DNA of 5,246 bases from PZPK01 sp047628385 (GTDB lineage Bacteria; Pseudomonadota; Gammaproteobacteria; Pseudomonadales; Oleiphilaceae): contig JBLHVH010000235.1 of assembly GCA_047628385.1 (NCBI GenBank), positions 1 to 5,246 on the forward strand, given 5' to 3'. The position numbers and the translations under genes were made by a program. Within the stretch, counting starts at the first letter, position 1, and the number at the start of each line of letters is the position of its first letter. Below, one piece after another: positions 1 to 5,246 of this stretch. Below the pieces are notes generated by a model. The model was not told the origin of the DNA. It ran no database searches and was given only the letters and a program-made list of their open reading frames with translations.

Positions 1-544
1 CGGCCTCACCTTCAACGCCTTCCACCTGGTTTAGCTGAGCTAAACGTATACGCAAATAGTTCAGACTTTCATTAAAAATACTGAGCCCGGTAAACGTTTG
101 CTCATTTTGGCGCCAAGCGTCTTTACCGAAAAATCGTTCATTATCATAGGATAGGTTTTGTCGTCCATACTTTAATTCCGTATTCGCAATATCATACGCT
201 ATCCAAATACGATTTAACTCAGTTCCCTCCGGATCCTGAATAACCGCATCATCAAACTGGTTATTTTCACCCGTGTAGTAATTATCATCATTAGGGATAG
301 CCGTTATATCATCAAACTCAACTAATGCAGAAAGTAAATTATACTGCTTCGTTTCAAAGGTTAATCTTGTGCGTAAAGTAAGGGCTTGCGCGCCCTTTTT
401 TACAGCTTTGACATCTTCATAACGCGCCCTTAAGCTTAACTCAGCCTCTCCACCCTTTATTGCATCTTCAAAACTTAACTCACCCGCGATTGAAACACTA
501 AAACTTAATAAATAACTCAAGCCCAATAAAAAAGTTCTTTTCAT
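1..544 (-). CDS. Alginate-export-family outer-membrane beta-barrel protein (porin), N-terminal part only
   Basis: This gene reads leftwards and is cut by the window edge; 181 codons are present. The ATG at 542-544 follows AGGA (551-554) by 6 bases. Residues 1-20 form a signal peptide: Lys-Arg at 2-3, a hydrophobic core, then Ser-Ile-Ala before a likely cut at 20/21, so the product is exported. The mature part alternates polar and hydrophobic residues like beta strands. It carries blocks I recognise from the alginate-export/porin family of marine gammaproteobacteria: ALTLRTRLTFET (54-65), SALVEFDD (72-79), IPNDD (83-87), DPEGTELNR (104-112), GRQNLSYDNERFFG (127-140) and WRQNEQTF (144-151). Family members are about 400 residues, so the C-terminal half is probably missing. 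It is probably an outer-membrane channel for a small or oligomeric solute. The substrate is unknown, and the family name does not prove alginate transport. The terminator at 679-715 separates it from the upstream gene, so it is probably transcribed from its own promoter. Confidence 0.85.
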   Translation of the reverse strand, partial: MKRTFLLGLSYLLSFSVSIAGELSFEDAIKGGEAELSLRARYEDVKAVKKGAQALTLRTRLTFETKQYNLLSALVEFDDITAIPNDDNYYTGENNQFDDAVIQDPEGTELNRIWIAYDIANTELKYGRQNLSYDNERFFGKDAWRQNEQTFTGLSIFNESLNYLRIRLAQLNQVEGVEGEA

Positions 545-572
545 GTTTATTCCTAATACAGACATAGAAATG

Positions 573-600
573 AATATATAAATTTACTTGCAAGCATCAA
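573..600 (-). promoter_or_regulatory. Possible sigma-70 promoter of the porin gene
   Basis: On the minus strand TTGATG (600-595) lies 16 bases before TATATT (578-573), about 28 bases upstream of the start codon at 544. The match is 4 of 6 and 5 of 6 to the consensus. It lies in AT-rich DNA, so chance matches are likely. It is given as the best candidate, not as an established start site. Confidence 0.3.
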
Positions 601-651
601 AAAACCAAAATCACACTATTTCAGATTCATAGCAAAACAGCAATGGAGATT

Positions 652-670
652 TATTTACAGAATGTAAATA
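652..670. promoter_or_regulatory. 19-bp perfect palindrome upstream of the porin gene, possible operator
   Basis: TATTTACAGAATGTAAATA is a perfect inverted repeat: 8-bp arms (652-659 and 663-670) around GAA. It lies about 108-126 bases upstream of the porin start codon, between the terminator of the preceding gene and the candidate porin promoter. That position fits a binding site for a dimeric activator or repressor of the porin. It has no run of T residues on either side and so is not a good terminator. The regulator is not identifiable; the TyrR box has the related TGTAAA/TTTACA halves but in the opposite order and with a longer spacer. Confidence 0.4.
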
Positions 671-678
671 TCAGACAT

Positions 679-715
679 AAAAAAGTCTGAACCGCTTTTA
701 AGCTCAGGCTTAGAC
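679..715 (-). terminator. Rho-independent terminator of the CoA-transferase-family gene
   Basis: Read on the minus strand, GTCTAAGCC (715-707) pairs with GGTTCAGAC (693-685), giving a 9-bp stem with one A/C mismatch and one G-T pair. A 13-base loop separates the arms and can itself form a short AGC hairpin. Six T residues (684-679) follow directly. It begins about 34 bases after the stop codon at 749-751, the expected place. The arms also overlap a smaller inverted repeat, TCAGAC/GTCTGA (671-690), that spans the T run. Confidence 0.7.
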
Positions 716-748
716 AACAGTGCGTTAATAGTCCCTACACAATTAAAG

Positions 749-2908
749 CTACATAGACTTTAAATAACCATTTTCTTCAAGTTCCAGCAATAATAAATGC
801 TGCAATATCTTATCTTTTGTAGAGTCAGGGTGTGACAGGTTTAACCTTGCTAAAAAAGGCCTTGCTTGCGCTTCATCAACCTTAAGTATGTAGGATCGGA
901 TCACCGCTTTAAGCATGGCCCTTGGCTTACCCATTAACGCTTTGATCTCTTTAAGGCTTTTTCCTAAGGCAATTTCCTCATCGGTAAAGTCTGATCCAAA
1001 AGGAAACGCCGGAAAGTACCCTTTCCCTTGCCATTTAGACATAAAGTTAGCAATGGATTCTGGATAGTTGTTTAGATACCTCTCTGGAATTTGATAACTC
1101 TCTTTAACCTTCCCTGCCTGCTTTACACCCTCTAATAGCTCTGATTGAAAACGTGAGTCGGCCACCTGTATTAATGCTATCGCAATTTGTTCATCTGTTT
1201 TCGCTAACAAATCGGCAACACCGTACTCTGTTACAACAATATCACGAAGATGACGCGGTATGGTGATATGTCCATAGTGTGGCAATATGTTTGATGCTAA
1301 ATTTTTACCACTGCCTCTTGTGCTCCGCACACATAAAATCGAATGCGCATCAGGTAGTGCATGAGCCATCGCGACAAAGTTATATTGCCCGCCAACACCA
1401 CTAACAACAGTTCCATCCTCGAGACCATCCGAAACAACAGCACCACTTAAAGTTACCATCATACCCGTATTTATAAAACGAGCAGATTTCCTTTGAGCAG
1501 ACAGAAGCGCTTGATCATAATCAAGCTGATTAATATGCCCAACACTCGACATACAAATTTTTTCACTCTCTTCTCTGGGTAGCTCCCGAAGTGTTTTATA
1601 GAAATCTTGCGGCCCTAAATAAAAGCCACCATGCATATACACGCCGCCTTTTAAATGATCGCCTAAACAGTGACTAGAGATCTCATTAAAAGTCGTTTCT
1701 TGAGTCAAATCCAGTCCAATACAACGACCATCGACCCACACCCCCTCGTCTGACCAATCCAACTCAGCTTTGAATATTCCCCAGTGTTGCAGATAAATAA
1801 AATCGGAATGACTCAGCCTGTGTCCTATGACCGCCTCATCAACTAAACATTGAACAAGTTGACTATCCACTATGTCAGTAATTTTCTCTTCATTTAATAA
1901 ACATTGGATATCTAAATCGTCGTACACTTCGCGCTTAACAATACCACTCTTAATAAGATGCATAAAACCATTCACAAACATCTCACTTGACCCATATAAA
2001 CCTTTCTCAAAACAGCATAAACCACCAGTATTTATAACCAGACTCGGATCAATATTTATCTCTTCGATCAATTGTTTATAATCATCATTATGCATATGCC
2101 GAAGTTGACAAGCATATACAATAGCGTCACCCAATGAACCGATGCCAATCTGAAGGGTTCCACCATCTTTTATTAAAGAGCTTGCATATAAACCGGCGAC
2201 ATAATCAGTATTTGGTATCGACATATTTGGCGGTGCAAACAAACGAGTCTGACATTCAGGGCTGCGAATAGTCATATCAAAAATATTAGGATCAACAATC
2301 GCTCTGTTATACATAAAGGGAAGCTCATCATGAACTTGAGCCACCGTCACAATTTTTTTACCTTCTGATCGCGCCGCATCAATTAATGGAAAAGCATCAA
2401 GCGTGACATCCGTATTACAACTCAGACTAAAACAATTAACACCATCAACCTCTTTCTCTGCAACCATTTGAGCTAGCACATTGACACCATTCAACAATAA
2501 ATCTCGCGATACGAACGTATAATTACTGGATATATAGTTTTGCTGTGCACTTGCGCAGTTTTTCATTGCACCCGCTTTGAAATAAAACTCTGACACTTGG
2601 ATATTGTCAGGTAATTTATTAGCCCGAACAGCTTGCGCATATTTAAGTTCTTCGTAATCGCCAAACAAACGCTCAATGAAAGGTACTAGAAACTTTGCCT
2701 CGGTACTATCTTTAGGCCTTGGTTTTTCTAGCGAAAGCGCTGTGATTATTCTTAAACTTAATTGAGAATTATTTTTAACTCTCTCATAGAGCGCATTGAC
2801 AAAACGATTAGGCTTTCCAAGCCCCAGCGGCAAACCTAAAACAAGGCTATTACCAACAATTTCAATAATTTTATCTATACAAAGTTCAATGCTATCAAAC
2901 GATTCCAT
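749..2908 (-). CDS. Acetyl-CoA hydrolase / CoA-transferase family protein, long (719 aa) form
   Basis: The protein belongs to the acetyl-CoA hydrolase/CoA-transferase family (relatives are acetate, succinate and 4-hydroxybutyrate CoA-transferases), which move CoA between carboxylic acids or hydrolyse acyl-CoA through a glutamyl-CoA intermediate. Visible family blocks are QIGIGSLGDA (253-262); GLYGSSEMFVNG (303-314), where Glu309 is the likely catalytic glutamate; GVGGQYNF (504-511); and VVTEYGVADL (558-567) with the following IQVADSRF (580-587). About 195 residues separate Glu309 from GVGGQ, against roughly 100 in the 430-500 residue enzymes, so there is an insertion around 325-460. A tail from about 620 contains FPFGSDFTDEE (635-645). 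I recall similar long proteins in Pseudomonas-type bacteria. No signal peptide or membrane helix is seen, so it is probably cytoplasmic. The ATG follows AAAGGAG (2920-2914) by 5 bases. It is divergent from the acyltransferase gene and has its own terminator. The acid substrate, and whether it transfers or hydrolyses, cannot be told. Confidence 0.88.
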   Translation of the reverse strand: MESFDSIELCIDKIIEIVGNSLVLGLPLGLGKPNRFVNALYERVKNNSQLSLRIITALSLEKPRPKDSTEAKFLVPFIERLFGDYEELKYAQAVRANKLPDNIQVSEFYFKAGAMKNCASAQQNYISSNYTFVSRDLLLNGVNVLAQMVAEKEVDGVNCFSLSCNTDVTLDAFPLIDAARSEGKKIVTVAQVHDELPFMYNRAIVDPNIFDMTIRSPECQTRLFAPPNMSIPNTDYVAGLYASSLIKDGGTLQIGIGSLGDAIVYACQLRHMHNDDYKQLIEEINIDPSLVINTGGLCCFEKGLYGSSEMFVNGFMHLIKSGIVKREVYDDLDIQCLLNEEKITDIVDSQLVQCLVDEAVIGHRLSHSDFIYLQHWGIFKAELDWSDEGVWVDGRCIGLDLTQETTFNEISSHCLGDHLKGGVYMHGGFYLGPQDFYKTLRELPREESEKICMSSVGHINQLDYDQALLSAQRKSARFINTGMMVTLSGAVVSDGLEDGTVVSGVGGQYNFVAMAHALPDAHSILCVRSTRGSGKNLASNILPHYGHITIPRHLRDIVVTEYGVADLLAKTDEQIAIALIQVADSRFQSELLEGVKQAGKVKESYQIPERYLNNYPESIANFMSKWQGKGYFPAFPFGSDFTDEEIALGKSLKEIKALMGKPRAMLKAVIRSYILKVDEAQARPFLARLNLSHPDSTKDKILQHLLLLELEENGYLKSM

Positions 2909-2947
2909 GCATGCTCCTTTAGCCTAATTAAACAATATTTACAGCAT

Positions 2948-2969
2948 TTTATTTAAACGCTTAATTGTA
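2948..2969 (+). repeat. 22-bp direct repeat, copy 1 (carries TTTAAACG)
   Basis: This copy begins TTTATTTAAACGC and matches 3071-3092 at 20 of 22 positions. The differences are T/G at the 14th base and G/A at the 20th. The copies start 123 bases apart in the same orientation. It lies 40-61 bases upstream of the minus-strand start codon, where a promoter is expected. Confidence 0.6.
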
Positions 2970-2983
2970 TTTTTAATGACGCC

Positions 2984-2998
2984 TAAACGTATCGTTTA
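2984..2998. promoter_or_regulatory. 15-bp perfect palindrome TAAACG-TAT-CGTTTA, probable operator
   Basis: Two 6-bp half sites (2984-2989 and 2993-2998) are separated by three bases. The site sits 76-90 bases upstream of the minus-strand gene. Its half site recurs in the two flanking direct repeats, which suggests one dimeric regulator acting on both divergent units. The AAAC...GTTT core resembles, but does not exactly match, what I recall of PsrA-type fatty-acid regulator sites (AAAC, 2-4 bases, GTTT; here 5 bases). No regulator gene is in the window. Confidence 0.5.
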
Positions 2999-3070
2999 AA
3001 TCTATCAGGGTATTTTTATATCCGTAATGATACAGGTCAATTTATTAAGAGTATTAGTGCATCAATATGC

Positions 3071-3092
3071 TTTATTTAAACGCGTAATTATA
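3071..3092 (+). repeat. 22-bp direct repeat, copy 2 (carries TTTAAACG)
   Basis: This is the second copy of the repeat at 2948-2969. It contains TTTAAACGCG and runs into TATAAA (3089-3094), a possible -10-like hexamer on the plus strand without a good -35 partner. It lies about 125-145 bases upstream of the acyltransferase start. Confidence 0.6.
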
Positions 3093-3120
3093 AAAATACA
3101 AAGCAGAATAATCGCTTTTA

Positions 3121-3129
3121 TGTGATAAT
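3121..3129 (+). promoter_or_regulatory. Possible extended -10 promoter element for the acyltransferase-SDR operon
   Basis: TGTGATAAT matches an extended -10 (TG, one base, then GATAAT, 5 of 6 to TATAAT). It lies about 86 bases before the ATG at 3215. No -35 hexamer is visible 16-18 bases upstream, which is tolerated for extended -10 promoters. The region is AT-rich and the call is weak. Confidence 0.25.
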
Positions 3130-3203
3130 AAAATTTTAATTTTATGCCAATTTCTCCCAGCGATACCCGACATAGCATTAGGGATTGCAGGTCTCTTTAC
3201 GCC

Positions 3204-3208
3204 AAGGA
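3204..3208 (+). promoter_or_regulatory. Ribosome binding site that sets the acyltransferase start at 3215
   Basis: AAGGA lies 6 bases before the ATG at 3215. The reading frame is also open from a TTG at 3185, but no purine-rich site at suitable spacing precedes that codon and the extra ten residues have no family match. A second ATG at 3210, out of frame, is followed at once by TAA and lies only one base from the AAGGA, so it is not a useful start. Confidence 0.75.
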
Positions 3209-3214
3209 CATGTA

Positions 3215-4033
3215 ATGAGTTTAAAATCATTCTTAAAAACCAAACTAGTTTCTAAAGAACTCAACCAACAATTAGATAAAATTAATAAGCCTGTTGGATC
3301 ATTAGGATATGATCCATGGGGATTTAACACCGACACAAACAAAATCGTACTCGCTATGTTTTCAGGCATTTACCATAAATACTTTAGAGTGGAAGCAAAA
3401 GGTATCGAAAATGTGCCTGACACAGGCCCTGTATTAATTATTGCCAACCATAGCGGACAACTACCTATTGATGGAACACTCATCGCTTACGCACTAGCAA
3501 ATAGAAAAAAAGCACCTCGTTTACCGCGAGCGATGATAGAGCGGTTTTTTCCGACAGTCCCCTATCTTGGTAATCTATTAAATCAAATTGGCGCAGTTCT
3601 GGGCGACCCCGAGAATTGTGCAAAAATGCTTGAGAACGGTGAAGCGATCGTTGCATTTCCGGAAGGTATTAGAGGCTCAGGTAAGCTTTATAAAGATCGC
3701 TATCAACTTCAGCGATTTGGTAATGGTTTTGTCCACCTTGCAATGAAACACAACACACCTATCATTCCGGTTGGCGTCGTTGGTTGTGAAGAAACTATTC
3801 CTGCTTTTGCAAACATCAAACCCCTTGCAAAGCTATTAGGCGTACCTTATGTCCCAATTGCTCTTCCAGTGGTATTGCCTGCTAAAGTAATTTTAAACTT
3901 TGGCAAACCGATTCATTTTGCCAATGAAGACCTTACCGAAGAACAGATCACACGCCGAGTAGAAAAAGTAAAAAGTGCAATTAATGCGCTCACTGCAAAG
4001 GGACTAGAAGAACGCACAGGGATATTTCAATGA
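3215..4033 (+). CDS. PlsC-like lysophospholipid acyltransferase family protein
   Basis: The 272-residue protein (counted from the ATG at 3215) shows the ordered motifs of glycerolipid acyltransferases. The catalytic block is NHSGQLPID (78-86), with His79 and Asp86. FPEGIRGSGK (148-157) is the substrate-phosphate motif and IIPVGVVG (183-190) the final block. The His-Asp spacing is six residues rather than the four of classical PlsC, as I recall in the MGAT-like/mycobacterial branch. The family transfers an acyl group from acyl-CoA or acyl-ACP to a lysolipid or other hydroxyl acceptor at the inner face of the membrane. The acceptor here is unknown. There is no signal peptide; the stretch around 43-51 is moderately hydrophobic and could help membrane contact. 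The stop codon overlaps the next start as ATGA, so the two genes form an operon and are probably translated together. It is not clearly the housekeeping plsC. Confidence 0.87.
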   Translation: MSLKSFLKTKLVSKELNQQLDKINKPVGSLGYDPWGFNTDTNKIVLAMFSGIYHKYFRVEAKGIENVPDTGPVLIIANHSGQLPIDGTLIAYALANRKKAPRLPRAMIERFFPTVPYLGNLLNQIGAVLGDPENCAKMLENGEAIVAFPEGIRGSGKLYKDRYQLQRFGNGFVHLAMKHNTPIIPVGVVGCEETIPAFANIKPLAKLLGVPYVPIALPVVLPAKVILNFGKPIHFANEDLTEEQITRRVEKVKSAINALTAKGLEERTGIFQ

Positions 4034-5001
4034 GTACAATAAACGCACTACCCTTAAAAAAGAGCAAAAAAATAAAAAAGACTGTCTTAATTACTGGCGC
4101 TGCGGGGGCGCTCTCTCAACAGATCATTAATCGATTGAGAGATACGTATCAAATTGTCGCGGTAGACTTTAGAAAACTGACTTACCATAGCGATGATATT
4201 CCCAGCTATAAAATAGACTTCAATAAACGTGGCTTCGAAGATTTATTTAAACGTCACGACTTTGATAGCGTCATTCACTTAGGTAGAATTTCATCAAGTG
4301 AAGAAACAAGAATGAGCCGTTACAACGCTAATGTACTAGGTACGCAAAAACTATTAGATTTAAGTCATAAGTACGGTATTAATAACGTCATTGTCCTTTC
4401 GACCTATCACGTTTATGGGGCCTCACCCTACAACCCTGCTTTACTTGATGAAAAAGCGCCTTTAAAAGCAGCGGAATTAACAATGGATCTAGTCGACTCC
4501 GTTGAATTAGAAAACTTAGCAAACATCTATCTCTGGCGCTACCCAGACTTAAATATCACCATCCTACGCCCCTGCAATATCGTTGGTCCCGGTGTAAAGA
4601 ATACAATAAGTAGTCTTCTTTCAAGTAAAATGGCGCCTGCATTGGCGGGGTTTTCACCTATCATGCAATTCATACATATTGATGATATGGCTGACGCTAT
4701 TGTTTTAGCGCATAAAAAGAGAATTCGAGGCGTTTATAATGTTGCTCCTAACGACTGGATTTCATATCAAGATGCTTTGAAACACTGCGGCTGCATGGCG
4801 ATTCCAATCCCCTCAATTCCTCCCGTATTACCGAAGTTAATCACAAGCATACTAGACTTGAAAATGTTCCCTTCTTATCTAGTTAACTACTTCAAGTACC
4901 CTGTCGTTATAAATGGAAAAACATTTAATGACATCTTTGGGTTTAGCGCAAAACGACCACTAAAAGAAATATTGAGAACGTATAACGAAATGAAAGAATA
5001 A
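4030..5001 (+). CDS. Extended SDR / NAD-dependent epimerase-dehydratase-like protein lacking the YxxxK pair
   Basis: The 323-residue protein has a Rossmann fold. After a lysine-rich leader (10-17), VLITGAAGALS (19-29) is the dinucleotide loop, with Ser29 at the usual third glycine. VAVDF (43-47) ends the second strand with the Asp that usually favours NAD. IHLGRISS (82-89), NVLGTQKLLD (101-110), LSTYHVYG (123-130), ILRPCNIVGPG (178-188) and FIHIDDMADAI (214-224) are epimerase-family blocks. Where Tyr-x-x-x-Lys is expected the sequence reads LVDSV (154-158), so both catalytic residues are absent. I recall similar degenerate sites in a gammaproteobacterial subfamily. The C-terminal part (257-293) is proline-rich and hydrophobic and may touch a membrane or a lipid. 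The ATG overlaps the acyltransferase stop, and AGGG (4018-4021) lies 8 bases upstream. The role is probably linked to the acyltransferase. It could bind NAD without redox catalysis; the substrate is unknown. Confidence 0.85.
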   Translation: MSTINALPLKKSKKIKKTVLITGAAGALSQQIINRLRDTYQIVAVDFRKLTYHSDDIPSYKIDFNKRGFEDLFKRHDFDSVIHLGRISSSEETRMSRYNANVLGTQKLLDLSHKYGINNVIVLSTYHVYGASPYNPALLDEKAPLKAAELTMDLVDSVELENLANIYLWRYPDLNITILRPCNIVGPGVKNTISSLLSSKMAPALAGFSPIMQFIHIDDMADAIVLAHKKRIRGVYNVAPNDWISYQDALKHCGCMAIPIPSIPPVLPKLITSILDLKMFPSYLVNYFKYPVVINGKTFNDIFGFSAKRPLKEILRTYNEMKE

Positions 5002-5011
5002 AAGATATTGA

Positions 5012-5051
5012 GTCTATGTTGATGGGAAGTGCGCTTACCATCAACATAGAC
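5012..5051. terminator. Strong stem-loop between convergent genes, likely bidirectional terminator
   Basis: A perfect 14-bp inverted repeat (5012-5025 and 5038-5051) encloses a 12-base loop, in which AAG and CTT can pair further. It starts 10 bases after the SDR stop codon, and the gene on the right edge converges on it. The T content after the stem is modest on both strands: CTAGTTATT on the plus strand, and TTTT about eight bases after the stem on the minus strand. It may therefore act partly as an RNA-stabilising 3' end rather than a textbook intrinsic terminator. Confidence 0.65.
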
Positions 5052-5111
5052 CTAGTTATTACTGACAGCGTTTACTAGGTTAATTGAAACGAGTCAAAAA
5101 GCGGAGTCTCT

Positions 5112-5246
5112 CTAAAAATTACCTCCCTCCAAAGGAGGGTCTTTAACCAAAATTCTTCTAAAGTCACTCTCATTCAAGCCTAAACGTTTAATTAAACCCT
5201 TGAACATAGCTTGAGTCAAAAGCACGACTTCTGAGCGAAGAACAGA
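5112..5246 (-). CDS. C-terminal end of an unrecognised protein, cut by the right edge
   Basis: On the minus strand one frame is open from the window edge for 44 codons to a TAG at 5112-5114; the other two minus-strand frames close within the stretch. The translated tail has a balanced, protein-like composition. It includes TQAMFKGLIKRLGLNESDF (11-29 of the visible part), which looks helical and amphipathic, and ends DPPLEGGNF. I do not recognise the family. The gene converges on the SDR gene, with about 110 bases between the stop codons and the strong stem-loop in that gap. The short length makes the coding call moderate only; the start and most of the protein lie outside the window. Confidence 0.5.
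   Translation of the reverse strand, partial: SVLRSEVVLLTQAMFKGLIKRLGLNESDFRRILVKDPPLEGGNF

Larger units (their letters stand above)
2909..3214. promoter_or_regulatory. Divergent intergenic control region with TAAACG repeats
   Basis: This AT-rich stretch separates the start codons of the minus-strand CoA-transferase gene and the plus-strand acyltransferase gene and must hold the promoters of both. The 8-mer TTTAAACG occurs three times: forward at 2952-2959, inverted at 2993-3000 and forward at 3075-3082. A fourth near copy, CCTAAACG, is at 2982-2989. The copies at 2993 and 2982 make a perfect palindrome. The other two lie in a 22-bp direct repeat. On the minus strand TACAAT (2969-2964), in the first repeat, could be a -10 box of the CoA-transferase gene, with the palindrome just upstream over its -35 area. 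TTGACC (3040-3035, minus) is another -35-like hexamer but has only 14 bases to TATAAA. I see no conserved small gene or RNA here. Confidence 0.55.

Noticed and set aside
1872..2081. A 69-codon open frame on the plus strand
   Set aside because: It lies wholly inside the well-supported CoA-transferase-family gene on the opposite strand, and its product has no recognisable family features.
3185..3214. Earlier TTG start adding ten residues to the acyltransferase
   Set aside because: The AAGGA site is spaced correctly for the ATG at 3215, and no comparable site precedes the TTG.
3178..3369. A 63-codon open frame on the minus strand
   Set aside because: It is antisense to the acyltransferase start, overlaps that clear gene and shows no family features.
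4242..4253. Another copy of TTTATTTAAACG
   Set aside because: It lies inside the SDR gene, where it encodes part of Asp-Leu-Phe-Lys-Arg. It is best explained by codon use and serves as a caution on the uniqueness of the motif.
5125..5139. GC-rich hairpin CCCTCC-AAA-GGAGGG, considered as a terminator
   Set aside because: It falls inside the open frame of the right-edge gene, where it encodes Pro-Pro-Leu-Glu-Gly-Gly, just before the stop. The stem is short and the T run on the minus strand is about six bases away, so the palindrome may simply reflect codon choice.
5181..5196. TAAACGTTTA palindrome resembling the intergenic TAAACG operator
   Set aside because: It has no spacer between the half sites and lies within the right-edge coding frame far from a promoter, so it is probably chance in AT-rich DNA.

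Overview
The window looks like chromosomal DNA of a Gram-negative, probably marine gammaproteobacterium (Alteromonadales or Oceanospirillales type). This rests on an outer-membrane beta-barrel protein of the alginate-export/porin type with a signal peptide, a moderately AT-rich composition, good AGGA/AAGGAG ribosome binding sites and protein families typical of such bacteria. No RNA gene, CRISPR array, insertion sequence or phage gene is visible.

Layout, left to right. (1) 1-544, minus strand: the N-terminal 181 codons of an alginate-export-family outer-membrane protein, cut by the left edge. (2) 545-748: its promoter region, with a 19-bp palindrome, and the terminator of the next gene. (3) 749-2908, minus strand: a large (719 aa) acetyl-CoA hydrolase/CoA-transferase family protein. 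(4) 2909-3214: a divergent intergenic region with three exact copies of the 8-mer TTTAAACG. One copy lies in a perfect 15-bp palindrome and two lie in a 22-bp near-identical direct repeat. It is the best candidate for a regulator-bound control region. (5) 3215-4033 and 4030-5001, plus strand: a PlsC-like lysophospholipid acyltransferase and an extended NAD(P)-binding SDR/epimerase-like protein. They overlap by ATGA and so form a translationally coupled pair. (6) 5012-5051: a perfect 14-bp stem-loop between convergent genes. (7) 5112-5246, minus strand: the C-terminal 44 codons of an unrecognised protein running off the right edge.

The three central genes suggest acyl-CoA or lipid metabolism: an enzyme handling CoA thioesters is divergent from an acyltransferase that would use acyl-CoA or acyl-ACP, which is coupled to a Rossmann-fold protein. 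From memory, a similar pairing of an epimerase-like SDR with a PlsC-like protein exists in mycobacteria (the galE2-Rv0502 region). The SDR lacks the usual Tyr-x-x-x-Lys catalytic pair, so it may not be a classical epimerase or dehydrogenase. The substrates of the pair cannot be read from the sequence. No clearly new multi-gene system such as a defence island is visible. The points most worth following are the non-canonical SDR coupled to the acyltransferase and the shared repeat-bearing control region.
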